Shown here: positions 22,527-30,457 of the stretch, piece after piece
Layout of the letters: the number at the start of each line of letters is the position of its first letter
Numbering within the stretch: position 1 is the first letter of the stretch
Virus record (IMG/VR): IMGVR_UViG_3300032516_000073
Location: 1-38,518 of that record
DNA from: a virus
DNA length: 38,518 nucleotides
Direction: 5' to 3' (one strand)
Made by a program: the position numbers and the translations under genes
Notes under the pieces: model-generated
What the model was told of the DNA's origin: nothing
Seen by the model: only the letters and a program-made list of their open reading frames with translations
The model's database searches: none

Positions 22527-23945
22527 TTACATCCCAACAGATGCACAAGTAACTACTCCGCACGATGTAGTTCCAGTAATAACAGGGCATCTTCGACAAA
22601 CTGTTCCAGTTTTAAAATAAGAAAACGCAACAAACGAATAAATTGCCCCGTCTGTTCCTATCCGTATTCCATTGTTATAAATAATGCCATCAACCGCAAA
22701 GTTGCCCTTAACTGCCTGTTTTGCACTCGTACCCGCTGTTAATGTCGGATCTGGACTGCCGACTTGGAGTGTATAAATTGCAGAAGATGTCCCGATCCCA
22801 ACGTTGCCCATCATGTACACCGCGCCTTCGACGTCCAGCAACGCGCGGGCCACGCTCGTGCCGATCCCCACGTTCCCATGCCCGTAGATCGTACCGTTCA
22901 CATCCAGCTTCTGCGCCGGCGCGGTCGAGCCGATCCCGACGCTGCCGGCTAATGTTGAGTAAATGTTCGTACCGGAGGTCGTCCACTGGCTGTTGTTTGT
23001 CTGGTAGACCGTTGCGTCATATGAAGGAACTGTTCCTGCCATTCTGACAAGACCCGCGCCATTGAGCTGCGTCTGATAAACCGTGCTATCAGTCGATAAC
23101 AACCCTGCCGTTGACCTCACAAGACCAGTCCCGATCGTCCCGAAATATACCGAGCCTTCAACATCAAGTTTATGCTGTGGCGCAGATGAGCCAATGCCGA
23201 CGTTCCCGGCTCCAACAATATTAAGCTGGGCGCTCAATGTTGTTGCCCCGCCGAGATAAGTCGTGCCGTTAACATCAATAAGGGCTCTCGGTGCCGTCGT
23301 TCCAATCCCAACGTTGCCCATCATGTACACTACGCCTTCGACATCCAGCAACGCGCGGGCAACGCTTGTACCGATCCCCACGTTCCCATGCCCGTAGATC
23401 GTGCCGTTCACGTCCAGCGTCTGTGCCGGCGCGGTCGTTCCGATACCGACATTGCCACCAGAAGCTATTGTCATCCTGATTGGAATGTCCGCGCCTGTCG
23501 CGGCTCCAGATGGCTTTGTGGCGAAATACATATCTCCATAAGAGTTAGACCCAAGCCTCTTATGGATAATCGCCGCCCCGATGTTCGAGTTTGTCGAAGA
23601 TAACCCGAACCCTAACCCAACGGCCTGATTCGTATCGTCAGAGTTGTGTCGGAAAGTTGCCGTCAAGTTGGAGACATCCACATTTGTACCGGTGATTGCG
23701 TCGGCTGTATTTTGCACCGATAGCGACCACGCAGGGCTTGTTGTGCCTATTCCAACCTTATCCGTTGACGTTGTCAGCCAAACCGTTGACGTTCCGCGCG
23801 TCCACCCGGCTGTACCGTAGATCGAAGCGTCTGTTCTTCGCTCGTAATAGTCCTGTTTGCCCGTAAACGGATTTAGCGTCCAATCGGCAAAGGCAGGAAA
23901 ACTAAGTGCCAAGCTCGCGATAAGTGTAAGAAGTAACGTTCGATC
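22527..23945 (-). CDS. Exported fibre-like protein with VGIGT repeats
   Basis: 472 residues from the ATG at 23945 (GGGGAACGT upstream). The first 20 residues are a Sec signal peptide (MDRTLLLTLIASLALS, cleavage after PAFA), then DWTLNPFTGKQDYYERR. The body repeats NVGIGT-x-P-x-x-LDV-x-G units about ten times; this is typical of trimeric phage fibre shafts. Two blocks are near-identical at DNA level. The C-terminus has several cysteines (CRRCPV, TTSCGVVTC). A signal peptide is unusual for a virion fibre and suggests export to the host envelope, or an Omp-like surface role. Confidence 0.75.
   Translation of the reverse strand, partial: DRTLLLTLIASLALSFPAFADWTLNPFTGKQDYYERRTDASIYGTAGWTRGTSTVWLTTSTDKVGIGTTSPAWSLSVQNTADAITGTNVDVSNLTATFRHNSDDTNQAVGLGFGLSSTNSNIGAAIIHKRLGSNSYGDMYFATKPSGAATGADIPIRMTIASGGNVGIGTTAPAQTLDVNGTIYGHGNVGIGTSVARALLDVEGVVYMMGNVGIGTTAPRALIDVNGTTYLGGATTLSAQLNIVGAGNVGIGSSAPQHKLDVEGSVYFGTIGTGLVRSTAGLLSTDSTVYQTQLNGAGLVRMAGTVPSYDATVYQTNNSQWTTSGTNIYSTLAGSVGIGSTAPAQKLDVNGTIYGHGNVGIGTSVARALLDVEGAVYMMGNVGIGTSSAIYTLQVGSPDPTLTAGTSAKQAVKGNFAVDGIIYNNGIRIGTDGAIYSFVAFSYFKTGTVCRRCPVITGTTSCGVVTCASVGM
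22801..22941 (-). repeat. Long direct repeat in the fibre gene, copy 1
   Basis: About 140 bp that is nearly identical to 23311-23451. Both encode the VNGTIYGHGNVGIGTSVARA and LLDVEG-x-VYMMGN segments. The few differences are mostly silent, which points to a recent duplication or gene conversion within the fibre. Confidence 0.9.
23311..23451 (-). repeat. Long direct repeat in the fibre gene, copy 2
   Basis: Second copy of the roughly 140-bp repeat at 22801-22941. The copies are 510 bp apart and in the same frame, so recombination between them would shorten the fibre by 170 residues without breaking it. Confidence 0.9.
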
Positions 23946-24171
23946 CATACGTTCCCCAGATGAATTTAGGCGCATCAGTTGCAACCCCGGTGTCGGTATC
24001 AACCGGATACTTCATGGTCCAAGCTGTCGTTCCAGAGTACTCCATCTTGCAGATCTGCCACCCCGCCTTCCCCTCACCACACCCCTTAGCCGCCTTCCCG
24101 AACCACTGGCTTACGCCGTCTGTGTAGAAAGCATCCGTGGCGTTAGGTGTTGGCTCAAAGTAATTAGGCAT
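23902..24171 (-). CDS. Small phage protein of unknown function
   Basis: 89 residues: MPNYFEPTPNATDAFYTDGV, then GWQICKMEYSGTTAWTMKYP, then APKFIWGTYGS and a tyrosine-rich end. The WQI-K-x-EY...WTxKYP...FxW pattern is one I associate with short proteins next to phage fibre genes, probably a small beta barrel. The start overlaps the HiPIP-like gene by 8 bp and its end overlaps the fibre gene by 44 bp. No catalytic residues seen. Confidence 0.72.
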   Translation of the reverse strand: MPNYFEPTPNATDAFYTDGVSQWFGKAAKGCGEGKAGWQICKMEYSGTTAWTMKYPVDTDTGVATDAPKFIWGTYGSNVTSYTYRELGT

Positions 24172-24400
24172 TGCCCTGTGTCTTTCTGTACTCGCTCAGG
24201 AAGAACTCCCCGTCCTTGGCCTGTTCGGGCGGCCTAATCGCCCAGACGTTGCATACAGCATCTGGGGACACGTTTCCGGCAACAGTTTCACAGCTATTGG
24301 GGGGATAGAAGTGCATACACGTCTTGCACTTCTCGTGCTGGCGATAATTGACGTCTTCCTTGCTCTTGCCTGCCCCAGCTACTATTCCGCTTGTTGGCAT
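24164..24400 (-). CDS. HiPIP-like four-cysteine phage protein
   Basis: 78 residues. CKTCMHFYPPNSCETVAGNV followed by SPDAVCNVW gives four cysteines at 25, 28, 37 and 50 (CX2C, then X8 and X12). The order and the final C-x-W resemble high-potential iron-sulfur proteins and a small phage family with a V-x-G-x-SP-x-x-C motif. It may bind a 4Fe-4S cluster or zinc. There is no signal peptide, unlike periplasmic HiPIPs. It lies between the LamG gene and a fibre gene. The function in phages is unknown to me. Confidence 0.65.
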   Translation of the reverse strand: MPTSGIVAGAGKSKEDVNYRQHEKCKTCMHFYPPNSCETVAGNVSPDAVCNVWAIRPPEQAKDGEFFLSEYRKTQGNA

Positions 24401-24409
24401 AATCGCTCC

Positions 24410-26827
24410 TTATTGTAATGCCGTGTTTGCCGATGTCACCTCATCTGCTGTTAAAGTATGATCAAACACAACAAATGATTCTAAAAATATCGATTGTCCA
24501 TCATCAGGAAGGATATTAAATGTTGTTGAATCAGAAAAGTCTCCACCAGGCTGCCAGAAACCCTCTGAAGAACTTGTACTGTCAATCAATGTCCCGCTAC
24601 TATATGTATTGATATCATCAATATCAGTAGTACCTCCACCTCCCTTATAAAATGTTCCAATAAGTGTATAACTATTATATCTTGTGAATGCGTCAGAATT
24701 AAACGCTATATTAGGATCATAACCGCCCTGCCAATTAGCCCCTAGATTTGAATCACTCGCAAGCACAAGAAGAGTTCTTTTTAATCCCGTCGTGTACACT
24801 GTTTCCCCAGTGGAACGAATAGCGTATCTATTTAAACGCGTATATACAGACGCATCAACATCAAAATCCATTGAAAAAACCAAATGTCTAAGGTTTTCGA
24901 AGCTTCTTTCCTCAGGAAGAGAAATCGGTCTGTATTTTAGTGCAATCGATAAATTATGATTATAATATGTCCATGTTGGCCCGACTATTGTTCCATGATT
25001 ACCATATGTATCCTCAAGAAGACTCGTTAAAACCGTTGAACCACCTACAGGTTGGAAGTTATATTCAGCTGTTACGCCAGAGACGGGAGATAATTGTCCT
25101 TGAATAAATGTTCCCCCGCCATAAAGCGTATCAACTTCAGTCTGTGTGAGAGCCTTATCTCTAAACAACCTGACACGCTGAATAAATCCATCCATGGTCT
25201 TATCGAGTTGCGTCCTGTTCCCTAAATAAATATTCTGATCTCCGTCTAGGTTTCCTGTTCCATGCGTATGAGACTGCGCGGTTTTAAGAACACCATTTAT
25301 ATAAACCTTAATCAACTTATCAGCATCTTTGTTATATGTAACAACATATTGTTGTAACGGACCCCCAACAGCAATCGTCCCGGGATATAATGTTGTAACG
25401 GCGTTTGTTGAATCAGTCGATATAGTCGCGCTGAATGCAACTCCACTGCTAGTATTAAGAGTTATTCCAGTTGACCCCGCTCCGAATGAATCAAGAAAAT
25501 ACCCAAGACCTTCCCCATATCCCCTTCTTGCAGCCCACATTTCTATGGAATATGTTGTTGCACCCAATGTTGCATTTGCCGTTGCACTAGCTGGAATCTT
25601 AACATAGTCACTACCGTCTTCTGAAAATGAACTAGAGCTATTCCCATTAAACGAAAGCATCGGCGGACCGTAAGAATGCACCATATTGTTTCCACCAGAA
25701 AGATAAGTTAATGTCTCCTTGTTTCTGGTCACACTAGTACCGCTTGTTGGAATATAAGAAGTAGGAAACTTATCATTCGTAAATGTTGCTCCAAATGCGT
25801 ACACCTCATCTCCGGAATAAGGAAGTCGAATTATTGCTTTAGTCGGATTCGACCCATTATAAACGATTGTTCCGTCGAATCCAGATGACGGAGCGAAACT
25901 ATCCTGACCACTTCCTGTTGATGTGGCAGTATATGAATATGTTCCGTCACCCGTGATACCCGTTTTCGCTGATCCAGCCATATACGGAGTCAGTGTGCCA
26001 GTTGTCATGCCAGAAACAGTCACTGTTCTGGTGTACTCAACTCCCAATGTGAGCGGAGTGCGAACGACTAAAATACTTGTTGTGTTCCCAGCAACATGTG
26101 TCCAGCCATACCCACCGCTTTGAATCCAGTGACCTTGATCATACTGTGTATAAATTTCGTTATCAATGTTTGATGAGAAACATCTTACCCACGTATCTTC
26201 AGGCAATACGCAAGACGTATAAATACTAGTATCAGCAGAAAGATCAACTGTTCCACTCCCGGAAGATTTTTTGAGAAACAAAGAAAATGTTTTGCCATAA
26301 AGTGCGCCATCCGTATTGAATGTCAAATCAGCATTATCCGCTGTTGCCTGTAAAATGTTTGTTGTTTTGTCCCCAATAGGTGTGCTTACAGTTCCGCCTC
26401 CGATTGTGACATCAGTAGATACCCAGGCCGCATTTGTAAAATCATCAGAATACGTAATATAATTCGTAGAAGATCCTTCAAGCAATAACCCATTCGCCGC
26501 GTGAAATCCTGTCTCGTCATAATAGCCACCGACAAAACGCGGAGTGTCATCTGTTGCCACGGTGCTAATCGTTCCATCGGCATTGACAACAGTGGCTGGG
26601 TTTCCAGAAGAGCGGCTTGCTGTGAATGTTGCTTCTTTCGGGCCATCGGAATAAACAGCATCTGAAATTCCATCCCTGTAATCCGCGAAGAATGTAAGTC
26701 CGATTGGAGCAAGTAAATTAGCATAAGAATTATTTCTATGAATGTTGCTTTGTATTACGACTCCACCTGAAAATGCTGGAGACGCTAATACAAGAAACAT
26801 CAAAACCATAATAAGCCTCTTAATCAT
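24410..26827 (-). CDS. Exported LamG/lectin-like adhesin
   Basis: 805 residues from an ATG preceded by AAGGAGGAGTTT. Residues 1-20 are a Sec signal peptide (MIKRLIMVLMFLVLASPAFS). Residues about 90-395 contain phage fibre lectin-like units (LLLEGSSTNYITYSDDFTNA; FPTSYIPTSGTSVTRNKE). Residues about 395-585 form a LamG/concanavalin-like domain (YSIEMWAARRG, VYINGVLKTAQ, NIYLGNR, GFIQRVRLFRDKALTQTEVD). A second domain of similar style ends at the C-terminus (FVVFDHTLTADEV). It likely binds polysaccharide outside the cell. Its signal peptide is almost the same as that of the PEP-CTERM gene upstream. The gene is AT-richer than its neighbours. Confidence 0.8.
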   Translation of the reverse strand: MIKRLIMVLMFLVLASPAFSGGVVIQSNIHRNNSYANLLAPIGLTFFADYRDGISDAVYSDGPKEATFTASRSSGNPATVVNADGTISTVATDDTPRFVGGYYDETGFHAANGLLLEGSSTNYITYSDDFTNAAWVSTDVTIGGGTVSTPIGDKTTNILQATADNADLTFNTDGALYGKTFSLFLKKSSGSGTVDLSADTSIYTSCVLPEDTWVRCFSSNIDNEIYTQYDQGHWIQSGGYGWTHVAGNTTSILVVRTPLTLGVEYTRTVTVSGMTTGTLTPYMAGSAKTGITGDGTYSYTATSTGSGQDSFAPSSGFDGTIVYNGSNPTKAIIRLPYSGDEVYAFGATFTNDKFPTSYIPTSGTSVTRNKETLTYLSGGNNMVHSYGPPMLSFNGNSSSSFSEDGSDYVKIPASATANATLGATTYSIEMWAARRGYGEGLGYFLDSFGAGSTGITLNTSSGVAFSATISTDSTNAVTTLYPGTIAVGGPLQQYVVTYNKDADKLIKVYINGVLKTAQSHTHGTGNLDGDQNIYLGNRTQLDKTMDGFIQRVRLFRDKALTQTEVDTLYGGGTFIQGQLSPVSGVTAEYNFQPVGGSTVLTSLLEDTYGNHGTIVGPTWTYYNHNLSIALKYRPISLPEERSFENLRHLVFSMDFDVDASVYTRLNRYAIRSTGETVYTTGLKRTLLVLASDSNLGANWQGGYDPNIAFNSDAFTRYNSYTLIGTFYKGGGGTTDIDDINTYSSGTLIDSTSSSEGFWQPGGDFSDSTTFNILPDDGQSIFLESFVVFDHTLTADEVTSANTALQ

Positions 26828-26844
26828 AAACTCCTCCTTAGTAA

Positions 26845-26876
26845 TTATAAATCTCTTATGCTTATAAATCTCTTAT
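26845..26876 (-). repeat. 15-bp direct repeat between the PEP-CTERM and LamG genes
   Basis: Two exact copies of TTATAAATCTCTTAT (26845-26859 and 26862-26876) are separated by two bases. The right copy includes the PEP-CTERM stop codon. A TATAAT-like box lies in the downstream copy, but no good -35 is present. It could be a duplication scar from insertion of the AT-rich cassette. Confidence 0.85.
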
Positions 26877-27367
26877 ACTCTTTTACGACGAAGCCATGCG
26901 ACTAACGGCAACCCACCCAAACCATATAAAATAATACCCATTGGTTCTGGAGTAACAACAAAACTGACTTCTCTGCAATCAAGGAGATTCCGTCCATCTT
27001 TTAGAAAAGTATTGATTCTCCAATCTCCTAGTTTTTGATTATCTGTTAAAGTACCCCAGCTTGAGATAGCTAACCAACCCTGGACACTCGAAGAACTAAT
27101 AGAAGAGGTAACTAAATAACCTTCATTGGTCTTGTCGTACCATGTTGCAAGAACACTTGGCGTTGTAGTCGGCGCGGGTGTTACATGGAAATAAAGATAC
27201 GGAGTTTGATTTAACGCATAACTTACAACTGCCGGATTATTCTGTGAAGCTGTTGCGTTCCCAACATCTTCCGGACTAACCATTTTATAATAATCAAACT
27301 TCGTGACTGCAAACGCCGGAGACGCCAACACCAAAAACATTAAAACCATGAGAAGTTTCTTGATCAT
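26873..27367 (-). CDS. PEP-CTERM sorted exported protein
   Basis: 164 residues from the ATG at 27367 (AAAAGGAGGATTT upstream). Residues 1-19 are a Sec signal peptide (MIKKLLMVLMFLVLASPAFA). The mature part is beta-rich with one cysteine. The end is a textbook PEP-CTERM signal: VTPEPMGIILYGLGGLPLVA then WLRRKRV, that is a PEP motif, one transmembrane helix and a basic tail. In hosts with exosortase this tail is cut at PEP and the protein is passed to the cell surface or biofilm matrix. Finding it in a phage late operon implies that the host has that machinery. Confidence 0.85.
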   Translation of the reverse strand: MIKKLLMVLMFLVLASPAFAVTKFDYYKMVSPEDVGNATASQNNPAVVSYALNQTPYLYFHVTPAPTTTPSVLATWYDKTNEGYLVTSSISSSSVQGWLAISSWGTLTDNQKLGDWRINTFLKDGRNLLDCREVSFVVTPEPMGIILYGLGGLPLVAWLRRKRV

Positions 27368-27378
27368 AAATCCTCCTT

Positions 27379-28170
27379 TTATGTTCCTGAACAAGCGGTT
27401 GTTGAAGAACGGACTGTCCCGATATCATCAATGCACATATACCTTGTGCCAGTCGTCGATCTGAGACTATCAAAATATATTGCACCATCCACCTGAATTG
27501 TTCCTTGAATATAAACACCGGGGTCAACATAAACTTGACCAGCCTTTGGTGTTCCGCTTCCGATCGTAAGCCTCTGTTTTGGAACCGTGCTTCCGATCCC
27601 AACGTTTCCAGTGCTATAAATCGTCATATCAACAGTGCTCATCGTTCCAGACGATCCATATCCAATGTTAAGCCACTGAGTAGCAGTGTTGCTCTGTCCA
27701 TTTGCAGCCATCTCCATGTACCCATACCCATTCGCGTTGAATAGAAGCTGAGGAACGGCAGATAAAGAATTAAGAAGGACATATGTATCAATCTTCGCAA
27801 CTGCTTGAACATACAGATTAGAATCAATTTCAACGTTCCCCTTGAATAAAGCATCATAGGTTCCATTAATATAGGTTTTTGAACCACCGCCGACATCAAG
27901 CAGCGCTGTAGGCAAAGTTGTCCCAATACCAAAATTCCCTGCTGCCGATAGCTGAATTTTATTGGCATAAATCGTATCGTCTGAATAAATTCGACGCCAT
28001 GCTCTTGATGTTGTCCCAAGATCATAAGTTGTGCTCTTGGTCGGAGTAATGCTCGACCCAACGTTCTTTAGAAAGTCTCTGAAAGAATCCCACGGGGTCC
28101 ACGCCATGGCCTGCCCCACACATAAAACTGTCAGGACAAAGCCCGCCAATAATATTCTTAATGTTTTCAT
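27379..28170 (-). CDS. Exported fibre-like protein with VGIGT motifs
   Basis: 263 residues. A signal peptide (MKTLRILLAGFVLTVLCVGQ, cleavage after AMA) precedes WTPWDSFRDFLKNVGSS. The body has beta-solenoid fibre features: TTSRAWRRIYSDDTIYAN, NFGIGTTLPTALLDVGGG and NVGIGSTVPKQRLTIGSG. The C-terminus, YMCIDDIGTVRSSTTACSGT, has two cysteines. It resembles the 472-residue exported fibre at 22527-23945 in layout. Like that protein it should enter the Sec pathway, so it may act on the host surface rather than in the virion, or both. Confidence 0.75.
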   Translation of the reverse strand: MKTLRILLAGFVLTVLCVGQAMAWTPWDSFRDFLKNVGSSITPTKSTTYDLGTTSRAWRRIYSDDTIYANKIQLSAAGNFGIGTTLPTALLDVGGGSKTYINGTYDALFKGNVEIDSNLYVQAVAKIDTYVLLNSLSAVPQLLFNANGYGYMEMAANGQSNTATQWLNIGYGSSGTMSTVDMTIYSTGNVGIGSTVPKQRLTIGSGTPKAGQVYVDPGVYIQGTIQVDGAIYFDSLRSTTGTRYMCIDDIGTVRSSTTACSGT

Positions 28171-28200
28171 TGTTATTCTCCCTGTCCTGACAGTTTATTG

Positions 28201-28557
28201 TTATTCTTCAAAAACAAGCGTGATCGTAACAACACCAGCCCCGGCGTTATTCTCGACACACCGGAACCTGATAAACGGAGCGATAATAACAGACCAGGCA
28301 CGGTACGCCCCAGTGCTTGTACTCGAGCCTACAACCTCCCCAACCGAGGTTCCCGCGCTATCCGTTGGCGTATACCAGTTAATGTCATCAACAGAACACT
28401 GCTGGTATATTGTTAATGACGGGGCAACAGATGTGACTTTTACTTGAACAAGCGCAGCGCATTGTCCTCTAAAACTACGCTCAACCATAGCCTCAGTGTA
28501 TTGGGTTGACGCCTGGGTCATTGTGAGCGGAGCAAACTTATTCGTATGAATACTCAT
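28201..28557 (-). CDS. Hypothetical beta-rich structural protein
   Basis: 118 residues starting at the ATG in a TGATG overlap with the upstream stop; a GTG one codon earlier is an alternative. The sequence MSIHTNKFAPLTMTQASTQY, then LTIYQQCSVDDINWYTPTDS, then RFRCVENNAGAGVVTITLVF is a beta-sandwich-like pattern of the sort found in phage tail and decoration proteins that report sample-type values (means with variance). It is probably a particle component. No family name is certain. Confidence 0.72.
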   Translation of the reverse strand: MSIHTNKFAPLTMTQASTQYTEAMVERSFRGQCAALVQVKVTSVAPSLTIYQQCSVDDINWYTPTDSAGTSVGEVVGSSTSTGAYRAWSVIIAPFIRFRCVENNAGAGVVTITLVFEE

Positions 28558-28988
28558 CACTTATCCTTTCGTAACGACTCTATTGATTTTGGATCCCGCG
28601 GCCGGAGGATCCTCTGGATCGCCACATACCGCTGGATTCGTTTCTGGTTGATGTTGCCCCACTCCATGTGCTTCCGGACCGCTCCGGGGTTCCTGGCTGG
28701 ATGCCGCATCTCATCGCGCGTTGGCATCCCTTCCGCGATCTGTTCCTCGAGCTCGCGCTCTTCCTTCACCAGCTGGTCCTGCTCCGTTGCCTTCGGCTTT
28801 GGCGCCGTACCGTCCCCGATCACCGCATTGATCCTGGCGATCTCCCGCTTGATCTTGACTGTGTCAACCTGGGAGCCAGCGGTGCCGGCTCCAGCGCCGC
28901 CCTCGATCTCCTTAAGCGCTGACTCCAGCTCCTTCTTTTCCTCCTGGAGCGACTCCTGCTCCGACTGACTCAGGTACTGCTTCTTCAT
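28557..28988 (-). CDS. Coiled-coil hypothetical protein
   Basis: 143 residues from the ATG at 28988, chosen because GAGGAAAAGGGACG lies just upstream; ATGs at 29009 and 29042 are alternatives. It starts MKKQYLSQSEQESLQEEKKE, and two coiled coils flank a Gly/Ala linker. The C-terminal part (MRHPARNPGAVRKHMEWGNI followed by NQKRIQRYVAIQRILRP) is basic and contains a conserved-looking R-P-x-x-x-x-x-x-R-x-W segment. It overlaps the TMTC-like gene by 77 bp. Perhaps a scaffold or assembly factor; unknown. Confidence 0.7.
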   Translation of the reverse strand: MKKQYLSQSEQESLQEEKKELESALKEIEGGAGAGTAGSQVDTVKIKREIARINAVIGDGTAPKPKATEQDQLVKEERELEEQIAEGMPTRDEMRHPARNPGAVRKHMEWGNINQKRIQRYVAIQRILRPRDPKSIESLRKDK

Positions 28989-30444
28989 CGTCCCTTTTCC
29001 TCTGACCATGGCTCTTCCCGCTTTCCTGGGTCGTTGACCCATTTACAACAGGGGGGTGTGAAAGAGGCCGGCCAAGCGCACTCCCACCTGCTGGTTTATA
29101 CTTATCGAGAAGCCTCTTCTCGATGTTTGCCTTCTGTATCAACAAGCAGTCCATCGGTCTCCTGATGCCACCCAGGGGCTCAAGAATGATCATGGACTTG
29201 ATCGTTCTCTTGTAAGCTTCCTCCCACTGCCCGATCGTGGCAAAGAAAGCCGCTATATTCATCTGGCAGGCCCAGTCCTTATCGTCCATGCTCTCTGATC
29301 GGAAGACGTTCGTTGCGATCTCATTGACGGCTACGTTGCTTAAAGTCCCGCCAGTTGCCAGAACATACTGGGCGTAGTTATTATAGACCTGGGCATTCTC
29401 GGGATAGTTCCTAAGGTCGTTCACATAAAGATCGCCAATGGTCTTCCAGGCCGGTATGAATCGATGCGCACGGATCGCCAGATACGTCGCCACGATCGTT
29501 ATTAAGATCGGGTAAGGCTGCAACAGCTGACCAGCCACGATGCACAACCCTACGATCGGAAGGTAAAGATATCTCTGAGCATAAAACTGGCCCGTCATAT
29601 TCCACTGGGAATGGAGGGCTATAATTACGAAGAACCATAAGGCACCTACTGGGTTGACGATATAACAAAGAGCGAAAACAGACGAAACAAGCGCAAGAGA
29701 AGCCCAAAAGTCCTTATCAGCGCTGTGGTATTTTTTGTAGACTTCAGGCCGGTCCCGGAGGTTCTTGCCGACACCGCTGAAGAAGCCGATCTTCTCTGGC
29801 ACGATCGAGTCGTAAGTGTAGCGGGCAACGGTCTTAACCATAAGGAAAAGACGCCTGGGTGTCGGCCGGCAATCTACGAGCTTCTTATTCTCGTTGAAAG
29901 AATGACGGATCTTGATACCGGTCTTGAACCGCTTGCCGGTCAGAAAGGCCGCTAACGGCCAGAACATCGACAGCCCCCACGGCCACAGCACGAAACTGGC
30001 AAGAAAGGGAAAGGTGATCGGGCAAACCGTAGAGTTCAGCGCGGCCGCGAAGATCGGCATGGCCACGATCGCTCCGGCTATATTCGGGAACGTGTGCAGA
30101 ATAAAATACGCTATGAGGGTGAAGTACGCCGCTGTTGCGTAGTAATTCCCAGTGACCCAGGCTACGCCCCAGACACATTGCGGGTGTACCGCAAATATCA
30201 ATGCCGGCCCCCACCCCCATAGCATATAGATTATTGATACATTAACGCAGTGCATACCGATCATAAAGACGCGGTACATCCTGCTTGGACGTGTCTTGAA
30301 GAAGTCAGCAGCCGGAGGAGACTCCGGGACGTCATAGAGATAGCCGTCGCGCTTGACCGCATCATCAATAACGTATAAATACGCCTCAATGATCGTCCTC
30401 GCGTACAGCAATAATACCAATGCTATGATGCCGAGAAGTATCAT
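28912..30444 (-). CDS. TMTC-like multi-span membrane glycosyltransferase with TPR-like end
   Basis: 510 residues. The start is the ATG after CGGAGGCGTG. There are about nine to eleven predicted transmembrane helices. In the first loop, YLYVIDDAV (Asp27, Asp28) matches the acidic pair of GT-C glycosyltransferases. ALIFAVHPQCVWGVAWVTGN (residues 81-100) matches the FAVHP...VAW-x-x-GR block of TMTC/DUF1736 proteins. FYAQRYLYLPIVGLC matches their later ERYLYLP box. Residues about 370-460 look like TPR helices (VYNNYAQYVLATGG). Relatives transfer mannose from a lipid carrier to proteins. This one may glycosylate capsid or host-surface proteins. Confidence 0.8.
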   Translation of the reverse strand: MILLGIIALVLLLYARTIIEAYLYVIDDAVKRDGYLYDVPESPPAADFFKTRPSRMYRVFMIGMHCVNVSIIYMLWGWGPALIFAVHPQCVWGVAWVTGNYYATAAYFTLIAYFILHTFPNIAGAIVAMPIFAAALNSTVCPITFPFLASFVLWPWGLSMFWPLAAFLTGKRFKTGIKIRHSFNENKKLVDCRPTPRRLFLMVKTVARYTYDSIVPEKIGFFSGVGKNLRDRPEVYKKYHSADKDFWASLALVSSVFALCYIVNPVGALWFFVIIALHSQWNMTGQFYAQRYLYLPIVGLCIVAGQLLQPYPILITIVATYLAIRAHRFIPAWKTIGDLYVNDLRNYPENAQVYNNYAQYVLATGGTLSNVAVNEIATNVFRSESMDDKDWACQMNIAAFFATIGQWEEAYKRTIKSMIILEPLGGIRRPMDCLLIQKANIEKRLLDKYKPAGGSALGRPLSHPPVVNGSTTQESGKSHGQRKRDDEEAVPESVGAGVAPGGKEGAGVSA

Positions 30445-30457
30445 CACGCCTCCGGGA

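Noticed and set aside
22801-23451. Fibre repeats as a CRISPR or mobile element
   Set aside because: The repeats are in frame with the VGIGT protein motif, and no terminal inverted repeats or transposase are present.
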